Below, in pieces: positions 9,401-17,479 of a stretch of 64,000 nt of DNA. Location: positions 99,949-163,948 of the forward strand of contig SCRN01000009.1 in the NCBI GenBank assembly GCA_004322045.1. Direction: 5' to 3'. Within the stretch, counting starts at the first letter, position 1; every line of letters begins with the position of its first letter. The DNA comes from Paraburkholderia sp. Its GTDB lineage: Bacteria; Pseudomonadota; Gammaproteobacteria; Burkholderiales; Burkholderiaceae. Made by a program: the position numbers and the translations under genes. The notes beneath the pieces are model-generated. The model saw only the letters and a program-made list of their open reading frames with translations, did not search any database and had not been told where the DNA came from.

Positions 9401-12400
9401 TGAAGCTGATCGTGCGCGTCGCGTTGTTCGGCGTGACCGCCGTATCGGTGTACGTCACCGACTGCAGCGCGTTTTGCCATTGCGCCAGCGTCGCGCCACT
9501 GGAAGATGTGAGCGTCAACACGCCCGTCGTCGCGTTGTACGATTGAAGCGCGATATCGCCCATCGTCGCGCCGTTATTCGTGAACGCCAGTACGTCTTCG
9601 CCAGAATGGAAGCCGCCCGTGATCGACACGGTCGCGGACGCCAACGTCGTCGCGCTGCCGTCCGTCACCGTCAACCCCGAGTCGATCGCAACCGGCGTCG
9701 AAGCCGTGTTGTCCCCTGCGATGAATGCGGCAGAACCCGAATCGGTCGTGACCACCGGCGGCGCCGTGATGTTGATCGTATCCGCCGCCTGCGCGCTGTT
9801 CTTGGTGCCGTCGTTCACCTGAAACCAGATCGTGCGGCTACCGTACGTCGTGCTGGTGCTCGAAAACGTGACAGCGCTGAGCGCGCTGTCCCATTGCGCG
9901 TTGGTGGCGGTGCTACCGATCGAACTCAGCAGGAGCACGCCCGATCCCGAACTATAGGACGCCTGGATGTTGCCCATCGTCGCGCCGTCGTTCGTGAAGC
10001 TCAGCACATCGCCGGTATGGAAACCCGTGGTAACCGCCACCGTGGCCGACGTCTGCGTCGCGTTGTCCAGATCGGTCACCGTCACATGGCCGTCGATCGT
10101 CACGCCCGGCGACGCGCCGACATAAGTCGTCGTGCCGCCAGTCGTCGTCACGATCGGCGTTTGATCGGTGTCGGTCACCGTGACGGTGCGCGTTGCGGTG
10201 TTGCTTGTGTTGCCGCCCCCATCCACCGTCGTGAAGCTGATCGTCCGCGTCGTGTTGTTCGGCGTAATAGCCGTATCGGTGTACGTCACCGACTGCAGCG
10301 CGCTTTGCCATTGCGCAAGCGTCGCCGTCGCGCCTGACGAGGTCAGCGTCATCACGCCCGTCGCCGCGTTATACGAGGCCGAGATGTTGCCCATCGTCGC
10401 GCCGTCGTTAGTAAACGCCAGCACGTCTTGGCCCGAGTGGAAGCCGCCCGTGATCGCCACGGTCGTGCTCCCCAACGTGGTCGCGCTGCCGTCCGTCATC
10501 GTCAAGCCCGAATCGATCGCAACCGGCGTCGAAGTCGTGTTGTCCCCCGCGACGAATGCGGCGGAACCCGAATCGGTCGTGATCACCGGAGGCGCGGTCA
10601 TGTTCACCGTATCGGCCCCCGCCGTGCTCGTCTTCGTGCCGTCGCTCGTCGCAAACGAAATCGTGCGATTGCCGTAGGTCGTGCTCGTGCTCGAGAACGT
10701 GACCGACTTCAGCGCGCTTGCCCACTGCGTATCGGTGGCCGACGCTCCCGACGAAGTCAACGTCAGCACGCCCGTCGCTGCGTTGTACGACCCCGCGATA
10801 TTGCCCATCGTCGAGCCGTCGTTCGTGAAACCGAGCGTATCGCCGCTATGAAAACCGCTGCTCACCGATACCGAGCCCGACGACTGCGTCGCGTTATCGA
10901 GATCGCTGACCGAGATGCCGCTGTCGATTGTCACCGCCGAGGACGCACCCGCGTAGTTCGTCGTACCGTGGGTCGTCGTCACGATCGGCGTTTGATCCGT
11001 ATCGGTCACCGTCACCGTGCGCGTCGCCGTCGCGCTCGTGTTCGACAGGCTGTCCGTCGCGGTGAAACTGATCGTGCGCGTCGAGGGATCGGGCGTCACT
11101 ATCGTATCGGTGTAGGTCACCGAGCGCAGCGCATTCTGCCATTGTGCAAGCGTCGCCGTATTGCCGGAGGACGAAAGCGTCAATACGCCGGTCCCCGAGT
11201 CGTACGCAGCGGCGATGTTGCCGTACGTCGCCGAACTCGTGTTCGTAAAGCCGAGCACGTCCTGGCCCGAGTGGAAGTTGCCCGTAATCGCGACGGTCGC
11301 CGATCCCAGTGTCGTCGTGGCCGCATCGCTCAACGTCAAGCCCGAATCGATCGCGACCGGCGTCGAAGCCGTGTTGTCGCCGGCCACGAATGCGGCCGAA
11401 CCGGAATCGGTCGTGAGTTGCAGCGGGTTGGCGACATTGACCGTGTCGGTCGCCGCGGTGCTGGTCTTCGTCCCGTCGCTGGTGGCGAATGAAATCGTGC
11501 GATTGCCGAGCGTCGTGCTCGTGCTGGAAAACGTCACGGCCGATAGTGCGCTTGCCCACTGCGCGTCGGTGGCCGTCGACCCCAGCGAGTTCAACGTCAT
11601 GACACCGGTCGCTGCGTTGAATGACGCGGTGATGTTGCCCATCGTCGAGCCGTCGTTCGTGAAACTGAGCGCATCGCCGCTATGAAAACCACCGCTGATC
11701 GTGACCGTGCCTGACGCTTGCGTCGTGTTGTCGAGATCGGTCACATGCACGCTGCCGTCGATCGTCGTGGCGGCACCGCCGTCGTAATACGTCGCCGTGC
11801 CGCCCGTCGTCGTAACAATCGGCGTTTGATCGGTTGCCGTCACGGTGACGCTTTTCGTGGAGGTATTGCTTGACGAGAAGTAAGCGTCGCTCGTCAATGT
11901 GAAACTGACCGTGCGCGTCGCGGTACTCGGCGACACTGCCGTATCGGTATAGGTCACCGCCCGGAATGCGCTCTGCCATTGCGCGATGGTCGCGGTGCCG
12001 CTTGCCGATGTCAGCGTCAACACACCGCTGCTGCTGCTGTAGGTGGCTGAAATGTCACCGTATGTCGAGGAACTGGTGTTGGTAAACGCCAGCACATCCT
12101 GCCCGCTCGAAAAGTTGCCGGTGATGCTGACCGTCCCTTGCTTTGCCGTGGTCGCATCGCCATCGGTCAAGGTGAACCCGCTGTCGACCGCGACGGGCGT
12201 GGAGGCCGTATTGTCCGCTTCGACGAAAGAAGTGCTGCCACCGCTCGCGGTCACGACTGGCGGTGAGGACAGATCGACATACGTGAAGTTGTTCAACGTC
12301 GGCGTCAGAAAAGCCGAGTCGATCTCGCGAATTCTCAGGCTCTTGATGCCCGCAAAGGCCGAGTTGCCCGACACATCGACATGAAACACAGAGCTGCCGC

Positions 12401-13637
12401 TTACCGAAGTGTCGAGCGTCACCGTCCCGACTACCGTTCCGACGCTGTTCAGTGCCTCGATCGCAACTTTAGAGGGCAGGTTGATATCGATGTCGAAGCT
12501 CTGGACGGCCATGTTGTTGCCATCGGCCAATGACATCGTCACCGAATTGAGCGACGTGCCTTGCACGTTGCCGAACAGCACCCCGTCGCTCGGGCCGGTG
12601 CTCAACGGTGGAGGGCCGAATTGATTGACGGTCGTGCTGTCGACGGCGAATTCGGCAGCCTGATCCATCGTGTACGTGATGCCGTCCAGCGTGAATGAGG
12701 TAACGCCCGTCGCCCCGCCCGCCGTGACATATCCGACTTGACCGTCGTACGTTTCATCGGTGACGGCCAGCAATGCGCCGTATTGCTGCTCCGCGGCGTG
12801 CGAAAAGATCACCGACGTATGCACGGCGCCGGCATCGTACTCGAGCGACCAATCCCCGCCGAGCGCCGCCGCACCGGTGGCATCGGTCGATGCCGCCACG
12901 TTCAATCCCGAGATCGAGGCAATTTGCTGCACGAGCGCTTTGCCGTCGGCGTTTTCGGCGACATTGCAGCCGTAAATCAGAAAGTCGCCGCCCGGCTTCA
13001 TGGCGGCGCCGATCTGCGCGAGCTCGGCACGATAGGCCGAGATATCGCCCGCGTTAAGCCACGTGCTGCCGATCTGCACGTTGCCGTCGGCCCCATGCGA
13101 GACGAGGTGAATCGCACTGACGCCCGCATGCTGCTGCAGGTATTGATCGATTTGCGCCAAGCCGTCCTTCGACGAATCGAGGATGACAACTTGCGTCCCC
13201 TGTGGCAAGCCGGACACCAGCGTCTGATAGTCGGTCACGTTCGAATTGACGAACACGACTTGCCGGTCGGCCGACTGGGCCACCGTGTCGGTAAAGCCAT
13301 GCACCGCACGCATAGCGGCCGTATCACTGGTCGAAGCAGCGGACGGCGTCACCATGTATCCATGCCGCGGCGTCGCCACGTTCGTCTCGCTCGGCGTGGC
13401 GGCCGCAGATCCGGCCGATGCCTCTCCCGTTGCGCCCGCACCATGCAGATCAGGGCCGGTCTGATGCTGGGCCGCGACGGCTGCCGCGACAATCGAGGCG
13501 GCCGAGGCGTCGTACACGATGCGCGGCTCCAGTGCGACGATGAGCGGTGCGGGCATCGCTGCGCCGTTGCTGCGCGTGTTCGAACCCGATGCGCGAAGCG
13601 CGGCGAGGAATCTGGAAAGGCCGGCGGCGAAGTTCAT
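6483..13637 (-). CDS. Giant DUF4347 surface protein with six two-domain repeats
   Basis: The product has 2384 residues. Near the N-terminus (36-39) is an LEPR motif typical of long bacterial adhesins carrying DUF4347. Residues about 126-285 are the DUF4347 domain, with HLVSHG (His181) and IYGCN (Cys224). About 290-455 is a beta-rich domain. About 460-2130 holds six near-identical units of about 279 residues, each made of a roughly 144-residue domain (opening like TTDSGSAAFVAGDN) and a roughly 135-residue domain (opening DQTPIVTT). A Pro-rich linker and a final Ig-like domain (LPGWIHYDAANGVLRG) lead into a His/Ala-rich tail. There is no RTX nonapeptide array and no Sec signal is obvious, so export is probably by the adjacent TolC/HlyD/M50 proteins. 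The ATG at 13635-13637 has an AAGGA site. Confidence 0.92.
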   Translation of the reverse strand: MNFAAGLSRFLAALRASGSNTRSNGAAMPAPLIVALEPRIVYDASAASIVAAAVAAQHQTGPDLHGAGATGEASAGSAAATPSETNVATPRHGYMVTPSAASTSDTAAMRAVHGFTDTVAQSADRQVVFVNSNVTDYQTLVSGLPQGTQVVILDSSKDGLAQIDQYLQQHAGVSAIHLVSHGADGNVQIGSTWLNAGDISAYRAELAQIGAAMKPGGDFLIYGCNVAENADGKALVQQIASISGLNVAASTDATGAAALGGDWSLEYDAGAVHTSVIFSHAAEQQYGALLAVTDETYDGQVGYVTAGGATGVTSFTLDGITYTMDQAAEFAVDSTTVNQFGPPPLSTGPSDGVLFGNVQGTSLNSVTMSLADGNNMAVQSFDIDINLPSKVAIEALNSVGTVVGTVTLDTSVSGSSVFHVDVSGNSAFAGIKSLRIREIDSAFLTPTLNNFTYVDLSSPPVVTASGGSTSFVEADNTASTPVAVDSGFTLTDGDATTAKQGTVSITGNFSSGQDVLAFTNTSSSTYGDISATYSSSSGVLTLTSASGTATIAQWQSAFRAVTYTDTAVSPSTATRTVSFTLTSDAYFSSSNTSTKSVTVTATDQTPIVTTTGGTATYYDGGAATTIDGSVHVTDLDNTTQASGTVTISGGFHSGDALSFTNDGSTMGNITASFNAATGVMTLNSLGSTATDAQWASALSAVTFSSTSTTLGNRTISFATSDGTKTSTAATDTVNVANPLQLTTDSGSAAFVAGDNTASTPVAIDSGLTLSDAATTTLGSATVAITGNFHSGQDVLGFTNTSSATYGNIAAAYDSGTGVLTLSSSGNTATLAQWQNALRSVTYTDTIVTPDPSTRTISFTATDSLSNTSATATRTVTVTDTDQTPIVTTTHGTTNYAGASSAVTIDSGISVSDLDNATQSSGSVSVSSGFHSGDTLGFTNDGSTMGNIAGSYNAATGVLTLTSSGASATDTQWASALKSVTFSSTSTTYGNRTISFATSDGTKTSTAGADTVNMTAPPVITTDSGSAAFVAGDNTTSTPVAIDSGLTMTDGSATTLGSTTVAITGGFHSGQDVLAFTNDGATMGNISASYNAATGVMTLTSSGATATLAQWQSALQSVTYTDTAITPNNTTRTISFTTVDGGGNTSNTATRTVTVTDTDQTPIVTTTGGTTTYVGASPGVTIDGHVTVTDLDNATQTSATVAVTTGFHTGDVLSFTNDGATMGNIQASYSSGSGVLLLSSIGSTATNAQWDSALSAVTFSSTSTTYGSRTIWFQVNDGTKNSAQAADTINITAPPVVTTDSGSAAFIAGDNTASTPVAIDSGLTVTDGSATTLASATVSITGGFHSGEDVLAFTNNGATMGDIALQSYNATTGVLTLTSSSGATLAQWQNALQSVTYTDTAVTPNNATRTISFTAVDGGGNTSATATRTVTVADTDQTPIVTTTGGTTNYVGGTSAATIDGGITVSDLDNTTQSSGTVSINGGFHSGDTLAFVNTSASTFGNIVGSYNSATGVLTLTSSGATASDAQWANALSAVTFSASSSATPGNRTISFATSDGTKTSALATDTVAVLGPPTITTDAGSAAFVAGDNTASTPVAIDSGLTMTDGTAPTLSSATVAITGNFHSGQDVLGFTNTSSATYGNIAAAYNSATGVLTLSSSGNTATLAQWQAALDAVTYTDTAVTPNAATRTISFTVVDTAAVTSNTATRTVTVTDTDQTPIVTTAGGTANYVVGTSATIVNPGVGVTDLDNTTQSSATVAITGNFHTGEDVLAFTNGSAATFGNIAASYDGATGMLTLTSAGATATDVQWANALSAVTFSSNGTHFGNRTISFTTNDGAKSSAGASATVAVLDRPHLGTDAGAASFVAGDNVASTPVVVSPGLTLTDVSSTSAASAMVSITGGFHAGEDVLAFKNDGATMGNIVASYDANTGVMTLSSAGSAATLAQWQAALASVTYTDTAVTPDNATRTVSFTVTDGNGATSDVQTRSVSVADTDQTPIITTLGSVSFTARGNGSTPVAVAPQVTISDRDNATLTSAQVAITAGFDAAHDTLAFTSSAATGNITASYDAATGVLTMTSAGGTATVAQWTAALQSVTYANQALNAGSSRTVTFAVNDGAKTSATASNTIAITNAPAFPPILPSPPPTIIVPPAPTHSSLFTGNDNTAPPDVLEEFAQPLPIGSVPVVPTMTFTDPSAPAHAYSLDRASVPRADMTALNASIAVLPIDAPLALPDVSFEMAPNDPFSISVATLLPPSEAMHGGSDVTVQLANGRTLPGWIHYDAANGVLRGKLPPGVEDVHIVVRTRDASGHETRREVVLAPHEKHGGSHGASHGVAHPKAPGHAALVEPTVARAAHPVGKPSLDQQFAKARAALHVSNPGGAARRV
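7240..12260 (-). repeat. Six tandem ~835-bp repeats coding for the adhesin-like domains
   Basis: A recurring DNA landmark (gatcggcgtttgatcgg with small changes) occurs at about 7644, 8481, 9321, 10152, 10983 and 11818. This gives spacings of 837, 840, 831, 831 and 835 bp. Each unit encodes two different beta-sandwich-like domains. The inner units are more alike than the first and last, as expected if they expand by recombination. The long antisense open frames over this region are a by-product of the repeats. Confidence 0.92.
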
Positions 13638-13683
13638 GCTTGGTGTCCTTGAAAGCGCGCCGCGCATGCGGCACGCCCACTCA

Positions 13684-14298
13684 TTACCCACGCGACGGGA
13701 AGATCCCTTGCAGCGCGATGATGAAGTTGATGCCCAAATACGGATTACGCGACGCGAACGGAGCACTCCCCCCCATCGTGCCGTTTTGAACAGTGGGCGC
13801 GCTGGCCTGCAGACTCACGTTAAATGGCTTCAGGCTCGTCACGTTGTCGGTCGCCGTGCTGTACAGCGAAGCGGGACGACCACCGGCGGCGCATGGGCCA
13901 AGTACCGTATTGGTGCCCGGCATGCCGCCTTCGCCTTGCGTCGACGTCGTCGCCGGGATGGAAATCGAACCGGTCACGGCGCCGCCTCCGGTCACCGTTG
14001 CCACGTGCGTATGCTGCGGCATGTTCGCCGTCGTAAGCGTGATGGTCTCCGTCCCGCTCGATTCGCCGATGTTGATGTTCGACAACCCCAAGCCCTGGCC
14101 CATACCCACAGGCGCGCGGCCTCGAAGGTCCGGCAGTTGGAAATTCGATACGCCATTGCCGCCGTAAAACGTGCCGAGCAACGAAAACAACGCCTGGTTT
14201 TGCGAAATCGCAATCAACTGGCCCTGGCACTGCGCCCAGCCGGTCGGCGCGAAGTTAAAGCCCGCCATGCGGATTTCACCGATAAACGGATCACTCAT
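13684..14298 (-). CDS. Phage tail-collar domain protein (microcystin-dependent-protein type)
   Basis: The product has 204 residues. Residues about 3-70 match the phage tail collar domain, with GWAQCQGQLIAIS, ALFSLLGTFYGG and FQLPDLRGRAPVG all present. A Gly/Thr-rich middle and a conserved C-terminus (RNPYLGINFIIALQGIFPS) follow. These proteins are common in bacteria outside prophages, and their role is not settled; surface or tail-fibre-like structures are the usual suggestion. The ATG at 14296-14298 is preceded by a very strong AGGAGGGG ribosome-binding site, so upstream in-frame codons are rejected. No other phage genes are nearby. It sits 46 bp upstream of the giant protein on the same strand and could be a co-exported partner. 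Confidence 0.88.
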   Translation of the reverse strand: MSDPFIGEIRMAGFNFAPTGWAQCQGQLIAISQNQALFSLLGTFYGGNGVSNFQLPDLRGRAPVGMGQGLGLSNINIGESSGTETITLTTANMPQHTHVATVTGGGAVTGSISIPATTSTQGEGGMPGTNTVLGPCAAGGRPASLYSTATDNVTSLKPFNVSLQASAPTVQNGTMGGSAPFASRNPYLGINFIIALQGIFPSRG

Positions 14299-14348
14299 CA
14301 CACCCCTCCTGTCGATAGTTCGAAGATTCGAGAAATGAAAACAACGTC

Positions 14349-14690
14349 CTACTGAACGTCCCGCGAGCCGGCGCCCTTGGCCAGTTCGTCGGCACGGCAA
14401 TGCACGACGAAGCTCAGCGTCGAACGTCCGTCCCCGGTGGGTTGCGTCGGGGTGGCCAGCAGGTCCCAAGCGGGGCCCGTCGGCGAGCCGATCCGATAGA
14501 CATCTTGCGGAAGAAAAACGCCCGCAGGCAGTTCGAAAGTGCCTGAGTAGCAGACGAAGCTGTCGTTCATGGGAATGCCGGCGGGCGCGTGCGACAGCAC
14601 GGCCTCAACGGTATGCCCGTTAGCGGCGCTGATGGTGAAGCGCTGCCCGATAGCCGCGAGCAACTCTTCGTGGGTGGGAATGGACAGCAA
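14349..14690 (-). CDS. DUF6916-type small protein
   Basis: The product has 113 residues. The opening IPTHEELLAAIGQRFTIS and the central LPQDVYRIGSPTGPAWDLL fit the DUF6916 family, short proteins often encoded next to tail-collar (Mdp-like) genes. The function is unknown. No ATG fits, because the only internal Met would remove a third of the domain. I therefore use the TTG at 14688-14690, preceded by a G-rich site. It is 50 bp upstream of the tail-collar gene and probably co-transcribed with it. Confidence 0.7.
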   Translation of the reverse strand: MLSIPTHEELLAAIGQRFTISAANGHTVEAVLSHAPAGIPMNDSFVCYSGTFELPAGVFLPQDVYRIGSPTGPAWDLLATPTQPTGDGRSTLSFVVHCRADELAKGAGSRDVQ

Positions 14691-14822
14691 GCAAGCCCCC
14701 GCTCGTTGTTCGTTATCTCCGGCCGATGCCTCGACCGTGGTCTATGATCCTTGCCACCTGATCTTTGTGATCTGCCGCTCCAGCGCGCCCGCGCCTATCT
14801 CGCGCGCACTGTTCAGTTCAGT

Positions 14823-15410
14823 TCAGTATTGCCCGGCGTCGTCCAACGCGAGGCCTGCAACGGGCGTCACGTCGCCGCCAAACGGCGCAACCTCACGCCG
14901 CATCTGGATATACACGCCGTTCTCACCGACCGCGACGAACCCGAGCCGGCGATAGAGCCCTTGCACGCGATTGTTCATTTCGACGTAGAGCACGATCGGC
15001 ATCGCGCTGTCTGCAGCTTGCGCGACGAACGCATGCAAAAGGTGCGTCCCGATACCAGCGCCGCGATAAGCCGGCAACAGCGCGATGTCGATCAAGCGCG
15101 CCTCGTTGCCATGCCAGTCGTGATACAACCGGCCAATCGCTACCTCGCCCGACATAATCACGTCGAATCGGCCATGGCGGTAATGCTGCCGGTAATACGC
15201 ATCCTGCATCGCAAACTGTTCCGCCAACAGCGTCGATATACGCGCCTCATTCCACCCGAATTGCGCAAATTCGTAGGCGCGCGTGCTTTCGAAAACCGCC
15301 AGTAAAAAGGCCCGGTCGTTTGCGCTTGCCGCCCGAAGGCGCACGCTATTGCCTGCAGCCTCGACGCGAGCGCATTGCGCATCGAAAGCGGGGCTGGACC
15401 CGTTGGTCAT
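14823..15410 (-). CDS. GNAT family N-acetyltransferase
   Basis: The product has 195 residues. It shows the acetyl-CoA binding signature of GNAT enzymes: a beta-strand IDIALLPAYR, then the pyrophosphate loop R-GAGIGTHLL, then the C-terminal NRVQGLYRRLGFVAVG. The substrate cannot be read from sequence. The ATG at 15408-15410 is preferred over a TTG 12 codons upstream. It is the first gene of the probable operon leading into the DUF6916, tail-collar and giant-protein genes, which suggests either a modifying role for a secreted product or an unrelated promoter-proximal gene. Confidence 0.82.
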   Translation of the reverse strand: MTNGSSPAFDAQCARVEAAGNSVRLRAASANDRAFLLAVFESTRAYEFAQFGWNEARISTLLAEQFAMQDAYYRQHYRHGRFDVIMSGEVAIGRLYHDWHGNEARLIDIALLPAYRGAGIGTHLLHAFVAQAADSAMPIVLYVEMNNRVQGLYRRLGFVAVGENGVYIQMRREVAPFGGDVTPVAGLALDDAGQY

Positions 15411-15678
15411 TTGAAATCTCGTGCCCGGCGAATCGGAAGGGACCAATCGATTGATCCCTGCCGATCGGCATATGAAAACTTTGTAATTGCCCCGTGAATA
15501 TTAGTCTAGACAATGAGCGCTAGCAACCAAGCCTATTGATTGGCGCCTACGTATATTCCCCAATCGACTTTCCGGTCGTTAAGCCGAAAGCCGCGGCCGG
15601 CAACGCCACGTAGGTCCGGCTTGGGAACAATGGCTAGACCGGCAAAAAACGGCGGCCTCGAGGGTCGCCAAGAGCCGG

Positions 15679-16266
15679 TCACCAAAAGGCCGAAATCCCT
15701 GCAACGCCGTAGGCGCCGCAGGCGCGAGCCGCAGGCAGCGCCTCTCGCGTCATGCCGCCGAGCGCGAACACGGGCATCGATACCTGCGCCGCAAGCGCTT
15801 GGAATTGCGGCCAGCCGAGCGTCGGCTCGCCGGGGTGGCTCGCAGTCGGCAGGACGGGGGAAAGCGTGACGAAATCGACGCCAATCGCTTGTGCATGCAA
15901 AAGCTGCTCGCGGGAATGGCATGCCGCCGATAGCAGCTTGCGGCGCACGCCGCTCGGGCGCGCTTGGCATAGCATGAGTTGCGCGCTTGGTAGATGCACG
16001 CCGTCGGCGTCAACGCTCGGCGCATCTTCCAGTGGAAGTGGACCATTCAGGACGAGGCGCGCGGCGTGGCGATGACATATCGCGCACGCACGCTCGGCCA
16101 ACTCGCAGTAGGCCACGGCGTCGAGGCGCTTGGCGCGCAGTTGAACGAGCGCGACGCCCGACGAAACAGCATGGCTCAAACGTTCGAGAAACATGTCGAA
16201 CCGCGCTGACTCGGGCGGCTCGGGCGTGATCAATAAGATATCGGGAAGGGGCGGATCGATGCGCAT
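15679..16266 (-). CDS. Thiamine-phosphate-synthase/TenI-like protein
   Basis: The product has 195 residues and a TIM-barrel TMP-TENI domain: VQLRAKRLD, ADGVHLPSAQL, VDFVTLSPVLPTASHPG, FALGGMTREALPAARACGAYGVAGI. The usual NDR phosphate-binding segment of true ThiE is replaced by LNG, and the PTASHPGEPTLGW loop resembles the TenI-like domain fused behind Nudix (MutT-type) hydrolases in many proteobacteria. Here it stands alone with no Nudix domain and no other thiamine genes around. It may be a paralogue with a regulatory or altered catalytic role rather than the main thiamine enzyme. Confidence 0.75.
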   Translation of the reverse strand: MRIDPPLPDILLITPEPPESARFDMFLERLSHAVSSGVALVQLRAKRLDAVAYCELAERACAICHRHAARLVLNGPLPLEDAPSVDADGVHLPSAQLMLCQARPSGVRRKLLSAACHSREQLLHAQAIGVDFVTLSPVLPTASHPGEPTLGWPQFQALAAQVSMPVFALGGMTREALPAARACGAYGVAGISAFW

Positions 16267-16353
16267 CCGCTCACGCTAGCAAAAGACGCTCGTCGCGCCA
16301 AGTCGGCGCAGCGAGCCGAACTACCGCTACGGCCTCTACGACCTCTGCTACCG

Positions 16354-17355
16354 CTATTGCGCCTGCTGTTGCGCCTGCGCAGCGGCAGCCGTGCTCGGAC
16401 AGGCAGGATCTTTGCCCCAATGGCCGGAGCACGCATGCCAGCGACAACTTTGCACTTCGAAGAAATTGCCGGTGTCGCACGCTTTCACCTGATCGGCCAA
16501 GCTCGCTGTGCCGGCCGTCGACGCGGCCGCTTTGCTCACGCCCCCGGTTGCGCTGGCCGCGCTGGCCGCCTTAGCCGGCTTGGCGTCGTAAGGCTTCGTG
16601 CGCGCGACGAGCGCCGCTAGCAGATCGACATCGGGATCGTCCTTGACTGCGCTCGGCCGCGCTTTGCCATGCTTGCGCGCATGCGCAACTGCCAGCTTCT
16701 CGGCATGACGGGCTTTGGCGCTTTCTCTCGGGTTCTGCTTGGCGCTCTCACGTTGCGTGCGCGCAGCCATCGTTTTGACCGGCGCCTGTGCTTTGGCGGC
16801 GGGTGCGCTCGATGCCGCGACAGCTACCGCCGCAGAGGCCCGCGTATCTCCATTCTGGCCAGGCGCCGCCCCGTTCGCGAGCGCCCGCGATAGCCGGTCC
16901 GCATCGGCGCCGCGTGGCGACGAAGCGCCCATGCCGGCGCTACCGGCATCGTCACTGCCTCGAGCGGTATCGTCGGCGACGATCACAGCAGCCTGCTGCG
17001 CCGAAGCATCCGCTGCCTGTGCAACCTGCACCGACGAAGCAGCGCCCACGCCTGGCACGGCGCCGCTCGCAGGAACAGCCTTCGCCGCAACGGTCGCTGC
17101 GGGCGCCGCCGTAGCAACGGACGCGTCATTCTGTTGCCCGCGCAGCCACTGCCAGGCGCCGAGCGCTGCGAAGGCGACGACAGCCGCGCCCGCGGCGATC
17201 GCCGGCTTCTTCGAGCGGCGACGTGGGGGCTGCTGCGCAACGACGCGCCCTTCCAGGCTCGCCAAAATGCGGGAGTTGTTGTCTACGGGCCCTGGGGCCG
17301 TCTCGGAAAGCAAGCTCGGCCGCCCTTTGGAACTGGAACTTTCCGGCACACTCAT
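16354..17355 (-). CDS. Ala-rich single-pass membrane protein with four-Cys C-terminus, T6SS-linked
   Basis: The product has 333 residues and an unknown function. An N-terminal cytoplasmic part of about 45 residues ends in a basic patch (PPRRRSKK), followed by one membrane helix (about 51-69). A long Ala/Ser/Lys-rich low-complexity periplasmic stretch follows. The C-terminal 60 residues are compact and contain four cysteines (KACD, QSCRW, HACSG, PACPS), probably two disulfides. The gene is divergent from the M15 peptidase and sits at the edge of the T6SS locus. I infer an accessory cell-wall or T6SS role from position only. Confidence 0.72.
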   Translation of the reverse strand: MSVPESSSSKGRPSLLSETAPGPVDNNSRILASLEGRVVAQQPPRRRSKKPAIAAGAAVVAFAALGAWQWLRGQQNDASVATAAPAATVAAKAVPASGAVPGVGAASSVQVAQAADASAQQAAVIVADDTARGSDDAGSAGMGASSPRGADADRLSRALANGAAPGQNGDTRASAAVAVAASSAPAAKAQAPVKTMAARTQRESAKQNPRESAKARHAEKLAVAHARKHGKARPSAVKDDPDVDLLAALVARTKPYDAKPAKAASAASATGGVSKAAASTAGTASLADQVKACDTGNFFEVQSCRWHACSGHWGKDPACPSTAAAAQAQQQAQ

Positions 17356-17479
17356 TCAGTATCTCGTTAGCTCTTTGTTTAATTCGCCGCGATAATACGA
17401 TCCGGCCTCCCTTGCAAGCAGGCCAGATTCTAAGAGCAAGCATTACAAAATACAATTTATTTCCCTCCCGGGGCCGATC

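Noticed and set aside
6657-10337. Long plus-strand open frames (497 and 615 codons) inside the giant gene
   Set aside because: They are antisense shadows produced by the repeats and high GC. They have Arg/His-rich composition and no domains, and the minus-strand frame codes a clear repeat protein.
7240-12260. CRISPR array
   Set aside because: Repeat units are about 835 bp and protein-coding, not short repeats with unique spacers.
6483-13637. RTX toxin/adhesin of classical type I secretion
   Set aside because: No GGxGxDxLx nonapeptide array is present and no ABC transporter gene is adjacent.
13684-14298. Prophage remnant
   Set aside because: Only a tail-collar domain gene is present. No integrase, terminase, capsid or other tail genes, and no att-like repeats were seen.
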